A stretch of 49,483 nucleotides of DNA from Puniceicoccus vermicola. GTDB taxonomy: Bacteria > Verrucomicrobiota > Verrucomicrobiia > Opitutales > Puniceicoccaceae. Position numbers and translations under genes: made by a program. This document shows positions 26,028 through 34,715 of the stretch, piece after piece. Each line of letters starts with the position of its first letter. The stretch's first letter is position 1. Location of the stretch: contig NZ_JACHVA010000117.1 of the NCBI RefSeq assembly GCF_014230055.1, forward strand, positions 1 through 49,483. The letters run 5' to 3'. The notes below the pieces were generated by a model. It saw nothing but the letters and a program-made list of their open reading frames with translations. It did not search any database and was not told where the DNA came from.

Positions 26028-28475
26028 ATGACGGCTAGCCCTGATCAGATGAATCTACCCGTAGTGGCGGGTGGGTTTCCTCCGGATATTCTCACTTCCC
26101 GGGCTCGTGGCCTGAAGAGGATCGCTTCCGAGATTCGGCACCACTTCTCCCTGGCTTCCGATGAAGGAAATGCGGGAGGGTGGGATTTGGATATCTTTCC
26201 GCGTCTCCTCTCAGCCCCCGAATGGGAGCAGATTCGGGATGGAGCTGTGCAGAGAATGGAGGCCTTTAGCCGCTTTACGGCGGATGTCTACGGGAAGCAG
26301 CGGATCGTTTCTGAAGGAATACTCCCGGCTGACGTGCTGCTCGGAGTCCCCGGTTATTACCGAGAGCTTTTGGGTAAAGGAGGGCCGGAGAATTTCGGGT
26401 TTCTCTTTGGGGCGATGGATTTGATTCAGGGAGAAAGTGGAGATTGGTCCGTATTTGAGAACCACTTCTCCTTTCCCCCGGGGATTTCCCACGTCATCCA
26501 GAACCGGAGAATGTTGGCTCAGGCCTTTCCGGAAGTCTTCGAAGGACACTCCGTGGCCCCGGTCGCCGGTTTTGGCAGTGAGCTGGTTGAGGCCTTGCGC
26601 GGGAAGAAGGCCAGTCGGGATCAGCGGATTGTCCTGTTGACCCGCGGCGATACCCTTCGGCCTCATTTTGACGATTCGTTTCTCGCTCGTCACATGGGGA
26701 TCGTCTCGGCGAGGCCGGCGGATTTGATTGTCCGCGATGGGCGCGTTTTCCTGAAGACGATTGATGGGTTGGAGCGGGTCGATGTGATCATGCGCAAGGT
26801 GGAAACCAATGCCGTTGACCCGATTACGTTCGTGGAAAATCCCGATCGGGGTGTCCCTGGGCTGGTTCATTGCGTCCGCCGAGGAACAGTAAGAGTGGAA
26901 AACGTTCTCGGGGCGGAGGTCGCCGACAACCGGGCGTTGCTGCCGTTTAGTGATGCGATCATTCGCTTCTACATGAACGAGGAGCCGATCTTGCCGACCG
27001 TTGAAACCTTTCACTGTTTCGACCGGGATCAGTTCGAGTGGGTCTCTTCGCGGCCGGATGAGTTCCTTTTCGATTACGTGGCGACTCCGCGCGTCATGAT
27101 TTCCGCCGATGATATGGGTGCCTCGAACCCTCAGGCTGTCTCGAGTCCTTTGATGAAGGGCCCACCAGAGTGGACGATCGCCCGCCGAAAAGTGAAGGCG
27201 GCACGACTTCCATTGTGGTCGGATGGAGGAACGGCTGAGGCTCCGTTCTTTCTACGAATTTTCGGGATCCTTCGCCCGAGGCCAGTGATTCTCCCCGGCG
27301 GATTGTCTTGGCAGTCGGGGAACGCGAATTCGATTGGTTTCATCGGGGGGATGAAGGACACCTGGGTCATTGATGAGAGGCTGGGACGTGCCACTCACCA
27401 GAACAATGACCTGGAAGAGGACTTGGCCCCGGCGATTCTCTCGGCACCGAGTCGCGTCGCCGATGGTCTGTATTGGATGGCTCGCTACCTGGAGCGGGCT
27501 CGGAATGCGGCTCACCAAGCGGGCCTGTTGGAGAATATCCGTCTCACCGAACTGGGGCCCTCGGATGTGAATTACTATTGGCCTTTGTGGCGTGGAGTCG
27601 CGGCCGCTGCGGACTTTTCCCAGATCGCTGATATTGAGGAAACTCCGGCCAATTTCCCCCGGCTATTTCGCGAGTTTGTCGGGAAGGCAGCCGATCCAGC
27701 GTCGGTCATTTCGAGTCTCTACGCGGCTCGGAACAATATGGATCGTATCCAGGAGTGGGTGACTCCGGAGATGTCCGATGTCTTTTATCAATTGATCGAA
27801 GAAGTTGAGTATGCCCTCCATCGTAAAGGGCGGCTGGCGAACAGACGGAATCTGGATGCTTGCCTCATCGTTTCCCGCGAATATTCACGGTTCCTCGGAA
27901 CGATGGAGAGAACCCTGTCGCATGATTCTGTCTATCGGTTCTGGGTCTTGGGCTCCTCCATTGAGTGGGCCATTGGGTCGACGCTGTTGCTTGAGTCGAT
28001 CATCCCGAGTCGAATCTCGATGCAGAAGCGACATTTGGAGGACGACACCGACCTTACTGCGTTGCTTCGGCTTTTGGGGTGCTTGGATGCTTACCGTCGG
28101 GAATACCGGTCGAGGGCTTATTTGGACCGAGTGATTCGCTTGGTCTGGCGCAACGAGGATCTTCCCGGCTCGTTTCTCTATAATCTTTTCCGTATTCGCG
28201 ACTCCTTACGAGCGATCGAGGATGACACGCCTATGCATTCGAATGCACCGCTCCGGCGCAGAGTGAGTCGCATGATCAATCGGGTAGAGAACTTTCCGAT
28301 TGAGGAAGTTTTCCCCGCGCGGATGGTCCATCTCGATTTTGGCTCTGGGACCGATCAGGTTCATGCCAAAACCTTGAGGAAAGTCAGCTCCGAGTTGGAG
28401 TGGCTGCGGAAGAGCCTGCGGTCACTGCACGGGCAGATCGAAGATCGCTACTTCAATCACCAAGTCGGCCGGTAG
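26028..28475 (+). CDS. Fused circularly permuted ATP-grasp and alpha-E protein
   Basis: An 815-residue protein. Residues about 25-450 are the circularly permuted ATP-grasp domain (DUF404/DUF407, COG2308-like) and about 472-815 the alpha-helical alpha-E domain (DUF403, COG2307-like, beginning SAPSRVADGLYWMARYLERAR). The families were predicted by comparative genomics to be peptide or amide ligase systems. I know of no established biochemical role. Several positions I recall as conserved are altered. The metal/nucleotide loop reads VFENHFSFPPGISHVIQNR (split paralogue at 35681: [19 protein letters not shown]). RRxDD is RKVET at 256-260. The PGGLTRVA loop is PGGLSWQS. The KDTWV element is kept. 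The catalytic capacity of the ATP-grasp half is therefore doubtful. It converges with lpxA. Confidence 0.88.
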   Translation: MTASPDQMNLPVVAGGFPPDILTSRARGLKRIASEIRHHFSLASDEGNAGGWDLDIFPRLLSAPEWEQIRDGAVQRMEAFSRFTADVYGKQRIVSEGILPADVLLGVPGYYRELLGKGGPENFGFLFGAMDLIQGESGDWSVFENHFSFPPGISHVIQNRRMLAQAFPEVFEGHSVAPVAGFGSELVEALRGKKASRDQRIVLLTRGDTLRPHFDDSFLARHMGIVSARPADLIVRDGRVFLKTIDGLERVDVIMRKVETNAVDPITFVENPDRGVPGLVHCVRRGTVRVENVLGAEVADNRALLPFSDAIIRFYMNEEPILPTVETFHCFDRDQFEWVSSRPDEFLFDYVATPRVMISADDMGASNPQAVSSPLMKGPPEWTIARRKVKAARLPLWSDGGTAEAPFFLRIFGILRPRPVILPGGLSWQSGNANSIGFIGGMKDTWVIDERLGRATHQNNDLEEDLAPAILSAPSRVADGLYWMARYLERARNAAHQAGLLENIRLTELGPSDVNYYWPLWRGVAAAADFSQIADIEETPANFPRLFREFVGKAADPASVISSLYAARNNMDRIQEWVTPEMSDVFYQLIEEVEYALHRKGRLANRRNLDACLIVSREYSRFLGTMERTLSHDSVYRFWVLGSSIEWAIGSTLLLESIIPSRISMQKRHLEDDTDLTALLRLLGCLDAYRREYRSRAYLDRVIRLVWRNEDLPGSFLYNLFRIRDSLRAIEDDTPMHSNAPLRRRVSRMINRVENFPIEEVFPARMVHLDFGSGTDQVHAKTLRKVSSELEWLRKSLRSLHGQIEDRYFNHQVGR

Positions 28476-28523
28476 TCCGGGAGCGTGGGACTCGCGGGGG
28501 AATCGCGAGAAGGCTAGCCCGGA
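28476..28523. terminator. Nested hairpin between convergent alpha-E fusion and lpxA genes
   Basis: Outer arms TCCGGG (28476-28481) and CCCGGA (28518-28523) enclose a second stem CTCGCG (28491-28496) and CGCGAG (28504-28509) with a 7-nt loop. The structure starts at the base after the stop codon of the fused gene and fills most of the 57-nt gap to the lpxA stop. There is no T-run on either side, so an intrinsic terminator of the classical type is not shown. Confidence 0.4.
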
Positions 28524-28532
28524 GATGAGGGC

Positions 28533-29306
28533 CTAGCAGACTCCGCGGGTGCTCTGGCGGTAAAAGCTGATGATCTTCGAAAGGATTGGCTCCGAGGCGC
28601 TCGGATGTTCCTCCAGCTTGGCGAGAGATTGGCTGCGGTTGAGTCCTTCGCGGTAGAGAATCTTGAACGCTTGATGAACGAGCGAAATCTCTTCGGCGGA
28701 ATAGCCTGAGCGCTCTAAGCCGATCCGATTGTGGGTGCGGGCTTTGGCCGGGCCTCCTTCGGCGATGAAAAACGGGGCTAAGTCCTGAACCAGTTTGGAC
28801 GACGCCCCGACCATCGAGTGAGAACCGAGGCGGCAGAACTGGTGAATTCCGGCACCCCACCCAACATTGACATGATCTTCGCAGATCACATGCCCACCGA
28901 GGGCTGCATGACTGCTCATGATGAGGTGGTTGCCGATTTGGCAATCGTGGGCGATATGGCTGTAGGCGAGGATCGTATTGTTGTCGCCCAGAACCGTGAA
29001 CTCCTCGTCCTTAGTGGCGAGGTGAACCGTTGAATATTCCCGGAATACGTTGCTGTTTCCAATCTTCAACCCTGGGTGTCCCCCGGTGAACTTGAGATCA
29101 TGGGTTTTGCCACCAATCATGGCATAGGGGAAAACCTCATTGTCCCTTCCCATCTCCGTGTATCCCTCGACGGTGGCATGATGATAGACACGGCAGCCGG
29201 GGCCGAGTCGAACCTCACCACCGATGTAGGCATAGGCGCCGATCTCAGCGGAATCGGAGATTTGCGCTCCGTCTTCAATGACCGCGGTCGGATGAATCGT
29301 AGGCAT
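28533..29306 (-). CDS. lpxA: UDP-N-acetylglucosamine acyltransferase
   Basis: First step of lipid A synthesis: transfer of a hydroxyacyl chain from ACP to UDP-GlcNAc. The protein has 257 residues from the ATG at 29306 (MPTIHPTAVIEDGAQISDSA), 4 nt after the lpxC/fabZ stop. A longer frame upstream would overlap that gene. The left-handed beta-helix hexapeptide repeats cover residues 1 to about 185. The catalytic His lies in ILAYSHIAHDCQIGNH. IGGKTHDLKF is the substrate-binding loop typical of LpxA, and the C-terminal helical part is of normal length. It shows that the organism makes lipid A-type LPS. Confidence 0.96.
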   Translation of the reverse strand: MPTIHPTAVIEDGAQISDSAEIGAYAYIGGEVRLGPGCRVYHHATVEGYTEMGRDNEVFPYAMIGGKTHDLKFTGGHPGLKIGNSNVFREYSTVHLATKDEEFTVLGDNNTILAYSHIAHDCQIGNHLIMSSHAALGGHVICEDHVNVGWGAGIHQFCRLGSHSMVGASSKLVQDLAPFFIAEGGPAKARTHNRIGLERSGYSAEEISLVHQAFKILYREGLNRSQSLAKLEEHPSASEPILSKIISFYRQSTRGVC

Positions 29307-29310
29307 CGAA

Positions 29311-30648
29311 TCAGTGGGCTTCGCCGGCTTCGACGATCGTGAACATGAGCTCAGCGGAAGAAACGACCTTGTCGCCAACTTTGCACTTACCCGCGGCCAC
29401 CGCGAGTTTGTTACCTCGCTTCTTGATTAGACGCACATGGATCGCGATCTGGTCACCGGGCTCAACGGCAGTACGGAACTTCACCTTGTCGCAGCTCATG
29501 AAAAACGCGATCCGGTTCTCGGCCGTAGTGTGGCGTAGCATGAGAATCCCCGCGGCTTGAGCCATCGCTTCGATCTGAAGCACACCAGGCATCACAGGCC
29601 GCCCTGGGAAGTGACCTTGGAAGTAGGGTTCGTTGATCGTGACATTCTTCACCGCGACCAGTTCGTCGTCTGATTTGATCTCGATCACCCGGTCGATCAT
29701 CACAAAGGGATAGCGGTGCGGGATCGTGTCGAGGATCCGGCGAATATCCAGAGCCTTTTCATTCGCTGTGATCGTGGGCTGGCTCGCCGAACGTTTGGTG
29801 GGTTTCTTTCCGGAAGACTCTTCCCTGAGCTTCTCAGCCAAGGCTCGAGTAAGGCCGGCATTGAGAGCGTGACCCGGGCGAACCGCAACGATGTGTGCGT
29901 TCAACGAGCAGCCCAGCAGCGAAATGTCGCCCAGGATGTCCAGAATCTTGTGACGAACGAACTCGTCCTTAAACCGGAGGGGTTCCTTCGAGAGAATCTT
30001 GTCCCCTTTGATCACAATCGCACTGTCGAGACTCCCTCCTTGGATCTTTCCAAGCTTCAGGAGCTCTTCGATGTCTTCGTAAATAGTAAATGTGCGGGCC
30101 GAAGCGATCTGGGCCATGTAGACATCCGGATCGATTTCGAGAGTGAGGTGCTGCGTATGGATCCCGCGGTCATCGGAAGAAGTGCAGGTAATCTTCAGCT
30201 TGTCGGAAGGCAGAGCGATGATGGATCGATTTCCCTCGGTGATGGAAATCGGTTCCTTCAAATTAAATACCTTTCTCTCTTTCGTCTGCTCAATCGGCTC
30301 CGCTTTCTGGATCAGATTGACGAAATGCTTCGCAGATCCGTCGAGGATCGGAGGCTCACTCGCACCCATTTCGATAATCGCGTTATCGACGGCGCAGCCA
30401 CTCAGAGCGCTAAGGATGTGCTCGACAGTGTGAACCTTCGCGTGTCCGGAAGAGAGGGTAGTGCTCCTGACCAGTTCGGTGACCAGAGACACATCCGCCT
30501 TGAGCTCCGGCTTCCCGTAGAGGTCCGTGCGTCGAAACACGATACCAGTGTCTTCCGGTGCCGGCTTAAGAGTAAGGGTAACTTCTTCCCCGGTATGGAG
30601 CGATTTTCCGCTCACCGAGGATTCCCGCAGAATCGTCCTTTGTTTCAT
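29311..30648 (-). CDS. lpxC/fabZ: Bifunctional UDP-3-O-acyl-N-acetylglucosamine deacetylase / 3-hydroxyacyl-ACP dehydratase (LpxC-FabZ fusion)
   Basis: A 445-residue fusion. Residues 1 to about 280 are LpxC, the zinc deacetylase that commits to lipid [11 protein letters not shown] (His73, Glu76, His77), [17 protein letters not shown], and [10 protein letters not shown]. After a short linker rich in Ser/Thr/Lys, residues about 300-445 are FabZ, the fatty-acid dehydratase: [13 protein letters not shown] with catalytic His, and the Glu of [20 protein letters not shown]. The fusion is known from Bacteroidota, Chlorobi and several PVC bacteria. It couples two enzymes that compete for hydroxyacyl-ACP. 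The gene is first in an operon with lpxA and divergent from the RAYT gene at 30782. Confidence 0.96.
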   Translation of the reverse strand: MKQRTILRESSVSGKSLHTGEEVTLTLKPAPEDTGIVFRRTDLYGKPELKADVSLVTELVRSTTLSSGHAKVHTVEHILSALSGCAVDNAIIEMGASEPPILDGSAKHFVNLIQKAEPIEQTKERKVFNLKEPISITEGNRSIIALPSDKLKITCTSSDDRGIHTQHLTLEIDPDVYMAQIASARTFTIYEDIEELLKLGKIQGGSLDSAIVIKGDKILSKEPLRFKDEFVRHKILDILGDISLLGCSLNAHIVAVRPGHALNAGLTRALAEKLREESSGKKPTKRSASQPTITANEKALDIRRILDTIPHRYPFVMIDRVIEIKSDDELVAVKNVTINEPYFQGHFPGRPVMPGVLQIEAMAQAAGILMLRHTTAENRIAFFMSCDKVKFRTAVEPGDQIAIHVRLIKKRGNKLAVAAGKCKVGDKVVSSAELMFTIVEAGEAH

Positions 30649-30781
30649 TCAGTTTCGGTCTATATTGTGCTTCAAGAAGCAATCAGCCGAATTCGAAGGA
30701 TGCAAGATTCTCTTCGCATCATAATAAGGGACAGAGTTTAATTACTTGACTCAGATTTTCGAATAGCAGAAGCTCTCCCCC

Positions 30782-31750
30782 ATGAGAAAGGGCAGGGTGG
30801 TCTTGAAAGGGGTTGATTCGGTTTTTCACTGCATGAGCCGGACTGTGAATGGTGAGAGGGTCTTCGGTCCGGATCATTTGAAGAAATTTCGGGATGTCCT
30901 TGCGAGGGTTGCTGATTTTTCGGGGGTTTCGGTGATTACTTACTGCCTGATGGAGAATCACTTCCATGTTTTGGTGCGGATTCCTGCGGAGGATCGACCT
31001 TCGGATAAGGAGTTGGTTCGGCGCTTTCGGGTCCTCTATCCCAAGCCCGGGGCGCATCCGGTTCTCTCGCCGGAGAAGTTGGAAGATATTTTGAGTTCGG
31101 GGGGAGATGAGGCTGAACAGTTGCGTGCTGTTTTGATGGCTCGGATGGGGTGTGTTTCCGAATTTATGAAGACTCTGAAGCAGCGCTTTTCGGTGTGGTT
31201 CAATAGTGTTCATCGCCGGTACGGGCCTCTGTGGAGTGATCGTTTTAAAAGCGTACTTCTAGAAGGGGATGAGTTTTCTTTGAAAACGGTCGCTGCCTAT
31301 ATTGATTTGAATCCGGTTCGGGCGGGTATCGTTGCCGACCCGAAAGATTATTCATTCAGCGGATATGGCAGAGCCGTTGCGGGAGGGCGCTTTGAGAGAA
31401 GAGCCTTGGAGGCCCTGGGGGGATGGGTTGGATACCGTTCTACTCTCTTTGGGAAAGGGGGGATCGAGGAAGAATCTCGGGAGGATGGTCAGGAGAGGGA
31501 AGCCGAGGCGGATCCGGCTCCAGTCGGGTTTCGGTCGGCTTCGTTGCTTCAGACGATTCGTCATTTTTCGAATGGGAAGATTCTTGGATCCGAGGGGTTT
31601 GTCCGGCGCATTTTGGATGAGTTTGAGGTGATCCACGAGGGGGTGACGCGTCGCCGATGTCCGGTGGATGTGGGGAATCATAGCGGGCTTTTTTCGGGAA
31701 CACGGGTTCGGCGACCGAAGACTTGTCTCGCAGACAGGGATTCTGTGTAG
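30782..31750 (+). CDS. REP-associated tyrosine transposase (RAYT), second subtype
   Basis: A complete 322-residue protein of the same family as the copies at the window ends, but clearly diverged from them (roughly half the residues identical by eye). HUH motif at 60-62 in MENHFHVLVRI, the expected nucleophile Tyr173 in AAYIDLNPVRAG, plus TLKQRFSVWFN and YGPLWSDRFKSVLLEGD. The N-terminus MRKGRVVLKGVDSVFHCMSRTVNGE looks complete. The C-terminal extension is rich in Glu and Arg. It sits between the lpxC promoter region and dus and ends 17 nt before the dus ATG, so it may be co-transcribed with dus-metX-metW. The upstream AAGGGACAGAGTTTAATTA (30725-30743) resembles sequences I have seen at RAYT borders. 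I recall this from memory and cannot check it here. Confidence 0.92.
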   Translation: MRKGRVVLKGVDSVFHCMSRTVNGERVFGPDHLKKFRDVLARVADFSGVSVITYCLMENHFHVLVRIPAEDRPSDKELVRRFRVLYPKPGAHPVLSPEKLEDILSSGGDEAEQLRAVLMARMGCVSEFMKTLKQRFSVWFNSVHRRYGPLWSDRFKSVLLEGDEFSLKTVAAYIDLNPVRAGIVADPKDYSFSGYGRAVAGGRFERRALEALGGWVGYRSTLFGKGGIEEESREDGQEREAEADPAPVGFRSASLLQTIRHFSNGKILGSEGFVRRILDEFEVIHEGVTRRRCPVDVGNHSGLFSGTRVRRPKTCLADRDSV

Positions 31751-31767
31751 TCCGTCTGATTTCCTGA

Positions 31768-32808
31768 ATGAGTAGAACTTTACCCGACCCAATTGAGGCT
31801 GGAGCGATTCGCACTGCGCTGGCCCCAATGCAGAACGTGACCGATCACGCGTTTCTTCACGTGATCGCGGAGATCGGACCTCCTGACTATTTCTTTACGG
31901 AGTATTTTTCGGTACATTCGACGACTTCGCTCGATGGAGAGACGCTCCGCTCGATCACGGAAAATGAGACGGGGCGGCCAATTTATGCTCAGGTTTTGGG
32001 GAATGATCCTGCGGCTCTGGCCCAGGCGGCCGCTTCGCTGGAAGATTATCCGGTTGCGGGAGTGGATCTAAATCTGGGATGTCCTGCGCCGAAAATTTAT
32101 AAGCGCAACGCAGGTGGCGGATTGATGAGGGATTCTGCTTTGGTCGACGAGATCATTGCAGCGATGCGGGAGAAGGTGAAGGGGAGTTTTTCCGTGAAAT
32201 GCCGTCTGGGGTTTGCGGATGATTCTCCTTTCGACGCCTGTGTGGAATCGGTGGCCCGGCACAATGTCGATTTTTTGACGATCCACGGACGAACGGTGAA
32301 GCAGATGTATCGGGGAGAGGTTGACTATCAGAGTATGAAGCGGGCGGTGGAGCGATTGGATTGCCCGGTTTTCGCCAACGGAAATCTGACCTCTGCCGCG
32401 GTTGCGGTTCAGGTTTTGCAGGATACAGGGTGCCAAGGGGCGATGATTGGGCGTGGGGCGATCCGGAATCCTTGGATTTTCCGCCAGATTCGGGAAAAGT
32501 CGTTAGGAAGAGAGGTTTTTCGCCCCACTTTGCTCGATGTTCGCCAGTATATCGAGCGGCTCAATCAGGCAAAATTCAATCCCAGTGTTGGGGATCGCTA
32601 TCGGATTGCTCATTTGAAGCGCTATCTGATTTTCATTGGGGAAGGGGTCGATCCCGAGGGGCAATTTCTTTTCGATGTGCGCCGGGTGAAGGATGAGTCG
32701 GACCTCTTTCGGGTGTGCGACCAGTATCTAGTCGATGGCGGTAATGGTGCGAAACCTTTTGCGGATGAGCCCTTCCCGGGAGTGACCGCCCGTCCCAATC
32801 AGGAATAG
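31768..32808 (+). CDS. tRNA-dihydrouridine synthase (Dus family)
   Basis: A 346-residue FMN-dependent enzyme that reduces specific uridines in tRNA. TALAPMQNVTDHAFLHVI is the N-terminal FMN-binding strand. The catalytic Cys105 is in GVDLNLGCPAPKIYKRNAGG. VKCRLGF, LTIHGRTVKQMYRGEVDY, VFANGNL and GAMIGRGAIRNPWIF complete the barrel motifs. A helical C-terminal domain follows. The sequence does not let me assign DusA, B or C, and so the tRNA position is not given. It lies 17 nt after the RAYT gene and 63 nt before metX on the same strand. Confidence 0.93.
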   Translation: MSRTLPDPIEAGAIRTALAPMQNVTDHAFLHVIAEIGPPDYFFTEYFSVHSTTSLDGETLRSITENETGRPIYAQVLGNDPAALAQAAASLEDYPVAGVDLNLGCPAPKIYKRNAGGGLMRDSALVDEIIAAMREKVKGSFSVKCRLGFADDSPFDACVESVARHNVDFLTIHGRTVKQMYRGEVDYQSMKRAVERLDCPVFANGNLTSAAVAVQVLQDTGCQGAMIGRGAIRNPWIFRQIREKSLGREVFRPTLLDVRQYIERLNQAKFNPSVGDRYRIAHLKRYLIFIGEGVDPEGQFLFDVRRVKDESDLFRVCDQYLVDGGNGAKPFADEPFPGVTARPNQE

Positions 32809-32871
32809 CCTGATCGATGGACGGAAAACGAAGTTGAACCTTCGTCCGCCTATCCGCATTTTCCAAGGGCT

Positions 32872-34020
32872 ATGAATGACGCAACCCAGCTACTTTCCGA
32901 GAACTCGTCCGACGGCGAGGTGGGGATTGTGCGTCATCATGATTTTCGATCAGACGAAGAGTTTCGATTCGAGTGTGGAGAGACGATTCCTTCGTTTCAG
33001 CTTCGCTACGAGACTTATGGCAATCTGAATAAGGATCATAGCAATGCGATTCTGGTTTGCCATGCACTCAGCGGAGATCACCACTGCGCGGGTGTCTATT
33101 CGTTGCAGGATCGTAAGCCTGGTTGGTGGAATCAAATGATTGGCCCGGGGAAGCCAATCGACACGAACCGTTTCTTCGTTATTTGCAGTAACTGCATCGG
33201 GGGGTGCCAAGGTTCGACAGGGCCGACCAGTATCAATCCTGAGACGGGCTCACCCTATCGGCTTTCCTTTCCGCTTCCGACGATTCGCGATATGGTCGCG
33301 GCGCAGGCCCGGCTGATCGATTTCTTGGAGATCGAGCGCCTCGCTTGTGTGATCGGGGGGAGCATGGGGGGGATGCAGACTCTCCAGTGGGCTATCGATT
33401 TTCCGGATCGGGTAGAATCCATTTTGGCCTTGGCGACGACTCCCCGGCAGAACGACCAGGCAATCGCCTTTAACGCGGTTGGGCGAACGGCGATCCTTCA
33501 GGATCCGGGTTGGCAAAACGGCGAATTTACCTCTGGCGCCGGTCCGGATGTGGGGCTTTCCGTCGCGCGGATGATGGCCCACATCACCTATGTCTCTGAT
33601 GAAGGGTTGGAGCAGAAGTTCGGGCGGGCCCGTAGATTGTTGAATCCAGAACAGACCCTGGAGGAGATCGAATTCGAGGTGGAGAGCTATTTGCGCTATC
33701 AGGGGCAGGTTTTTGTCAGTCGTTTCGATCCGATTACCTATATCTATTTTACGAAGGCTCTCGACCGTTTCGACCTATACGGCAAGTCCGGTTCCCTTGA
33801 GGATGCTTTTGCCAACGTAACCGCACGCGCCTTGGTGATCGGTTTTACCTCCGACTGGTTGTTTCCGCCGGAGCAAAACCGTCGTATCGCCACAGCTCTC
33901 CTTCGGGCGGGGAAAAACGCGTCTTACGCTGAGGTGGATATGAAGTTTGGCCACGATTCCTTCCTGCTTGATTCTCCCGAGTTGAGCCGGTTCATCCGTA
34001 ATTTCCTGATCAACCGATGA
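32872..34020 (+). CDS. metX: Homoserine O-acyltransferase (MetX)
   Basis: Activates homoserine for methionine synthesis with acetyl-CoA (some members use succinyl-CoA, and the sequence alone does not decide). A 382-residue alpha/beta hydrolase-fold protein. Nucleophile Ser164 in VIGGSMGGMQ, Asp in GFTSDWLFPPEQ, His in KFGHDSFLLD. LVCHALSGDHH forms the oxyanion region, and SNCIGGCQGSTGP is a family hallmark. AAGGG lies just upstream of the ATG. The stop overlaps the metW start by 4 nt (ATGA), the usual arrangement of the metXW pair. Confidence 0.96.
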   Translation: MNDATQLLSENSSDGEVGIVRHHDFRSDEEFRFECGETIPSFQLRYETYGNLNKDHSNAILVCHALSGDHHCAGVYSLQDRKPGWWNQMIGPGKPIDTNRFFVICSNCIGGCQGSTGPTSINPETGSPYRLSFPLPTIRDMVAAQARLIDFLEIERLACVIGGSMGGMQTLQWAIDFPDRVESILALATTPRQNDQAIAFNAVGRTAILQDPGWQNGEFTSGAGPDVGLSVARMMAHITYVSDEGLEQKFGRARRLLNPEQTLEEIEFEVESYLRYQGQVFVSRFDPITYIYFTKALDRFDLYGKSGSLEDAFANVTARALVIGFTSDWLFPPEQNRRIATALLRAGKNASYAEVDMKFGHDSFLLDSPELSRFIRNFLINR

Positions 34021-34661
34021 CGGAACGTTTTCCCAAAAGTCCTTTTCTCCGGCGGACGAATAAGCGACGGCAGATCGATTTCGAGATCATGGTCGACTGG
34101 ATCGAGGAGAAGAGCCGCGTGCTCGATCTGGGATGCGGTCGGGGAATTCTCCTTCGCGAGCTCATGGATCGGAAAGAGGTCTACGGGGTTGGAGTCGATT
34201 CGAATCCAGAGAAGATCGCCTCCTGTGTGAAGCGCGGGGTGAACGTTTTTCAGGGCGATGTTTCCAAAGCGATGGACCGCTTTAACCCGAGTTCATTCGA
34301 CTATGTTGTGCTCACCCGAACACTGGAGCTCATCGAGGAGCCCGGAGAGGTGATCCGCCGGGCTTTGGGGGTTGGTCGTTCGGTGATTGTTGGGGCCGTC
34401 AATCGGGGTTACTGGCGCAATCGTATCAGCTTTATGTTACGGGGACGAACGACGCGCAATGCGGTGTACCCGCTGTGGTGGGAGGACTCGCCGTTGTCGA
34501 ACCACTTGTCAGTCGGCGAACTCTATGGGTTCGCCGAGCGCTCGGGCATTGAGGTCCGGCGAGTCGTCTATCTCCGCGGAGACTGGAAAACGCCCTGCAA
34601 TTTCCTCCCGAACTGGTTGGCCGGGTACGCTATTTTCGAGTTACGCAACCGCGCGGAGTGA
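34017..34661 (+). CDS. metW: Methionine biosynthesis protein MetW
   Basis: A 214-residue methyltransferase-fold protein. SAM-binding motif I is SRVLDLGCGRGILLREL (about 34-50), followed by YGVGVDSNPEKIASCVKRGV and the post-motif FDYVVLTRTLEL. MetW supports the MetX reaction and is widely encoded directly after metX, as here with a 4-nt overlap. NRGYWRNRISFMLRGR and the late PLWWEDSPLSNHLSVGE are typical of MetW. A strong hairpin (34662-34691) follows its stop at once. Confidence 0.94.
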   Translation: MTERFPKSPFLRRTNKRRQIDFEIMVDWIEEKSRVLDLGCGRGILLRELMDRKEVYGVGVDSNPEKIASCVKRGVNVFQGDVSKAMDRFNPSSFDYVVLTRTLELIEEPGEVIRRALGVGRSVIVGAVNRGYWRNRISFMLRGRTTRNAVYPLWWEDSPLSNHLSVGELYGFAERSGIEVRRVVYLRGDWKTPCNFLPNWLAGYAIFELRNRAE

Positions 34662-34691
34662 GACGATCCCCCAATTCAGGGGGAAGTCGTC
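34662..34691. terminator. Hairpin between convergent metW and alpha-E genes
   Basis: GACGATCCCCC (34662-34672), loop AATTCA, GGGGGA-AG-TCGTC (34679-34691). All 11 bases of the left arm pair if the AG at 34685-34686 is bulged. It starts at the first base after the metW stop and lies 24 nt before the alpha-E stop. There is no T-run. A second, weaker hairpin preceded by GTAG (34705-34724) overlaps the end of the alpha-E gene. Confidence 0.5.
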
Positions 34692-34715
34692 ATAACCGCG
34701 TAACGTAGGCGAACT

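Noticed and set aside
29716-30741. 341-codon open frame antisense to lpxC/fabZ
   Set aside because: It covers a gene with clear catalytic motifs on the other strand. The antisense product shows no domain and would run into the RAYT upstream region.
31724-31736. TGTCT-CGC-AGACA hairpin near the end of the middle RAYT gene
   Set aside because: Only 5-bp arms and inside coding sequence. Expected by chance.
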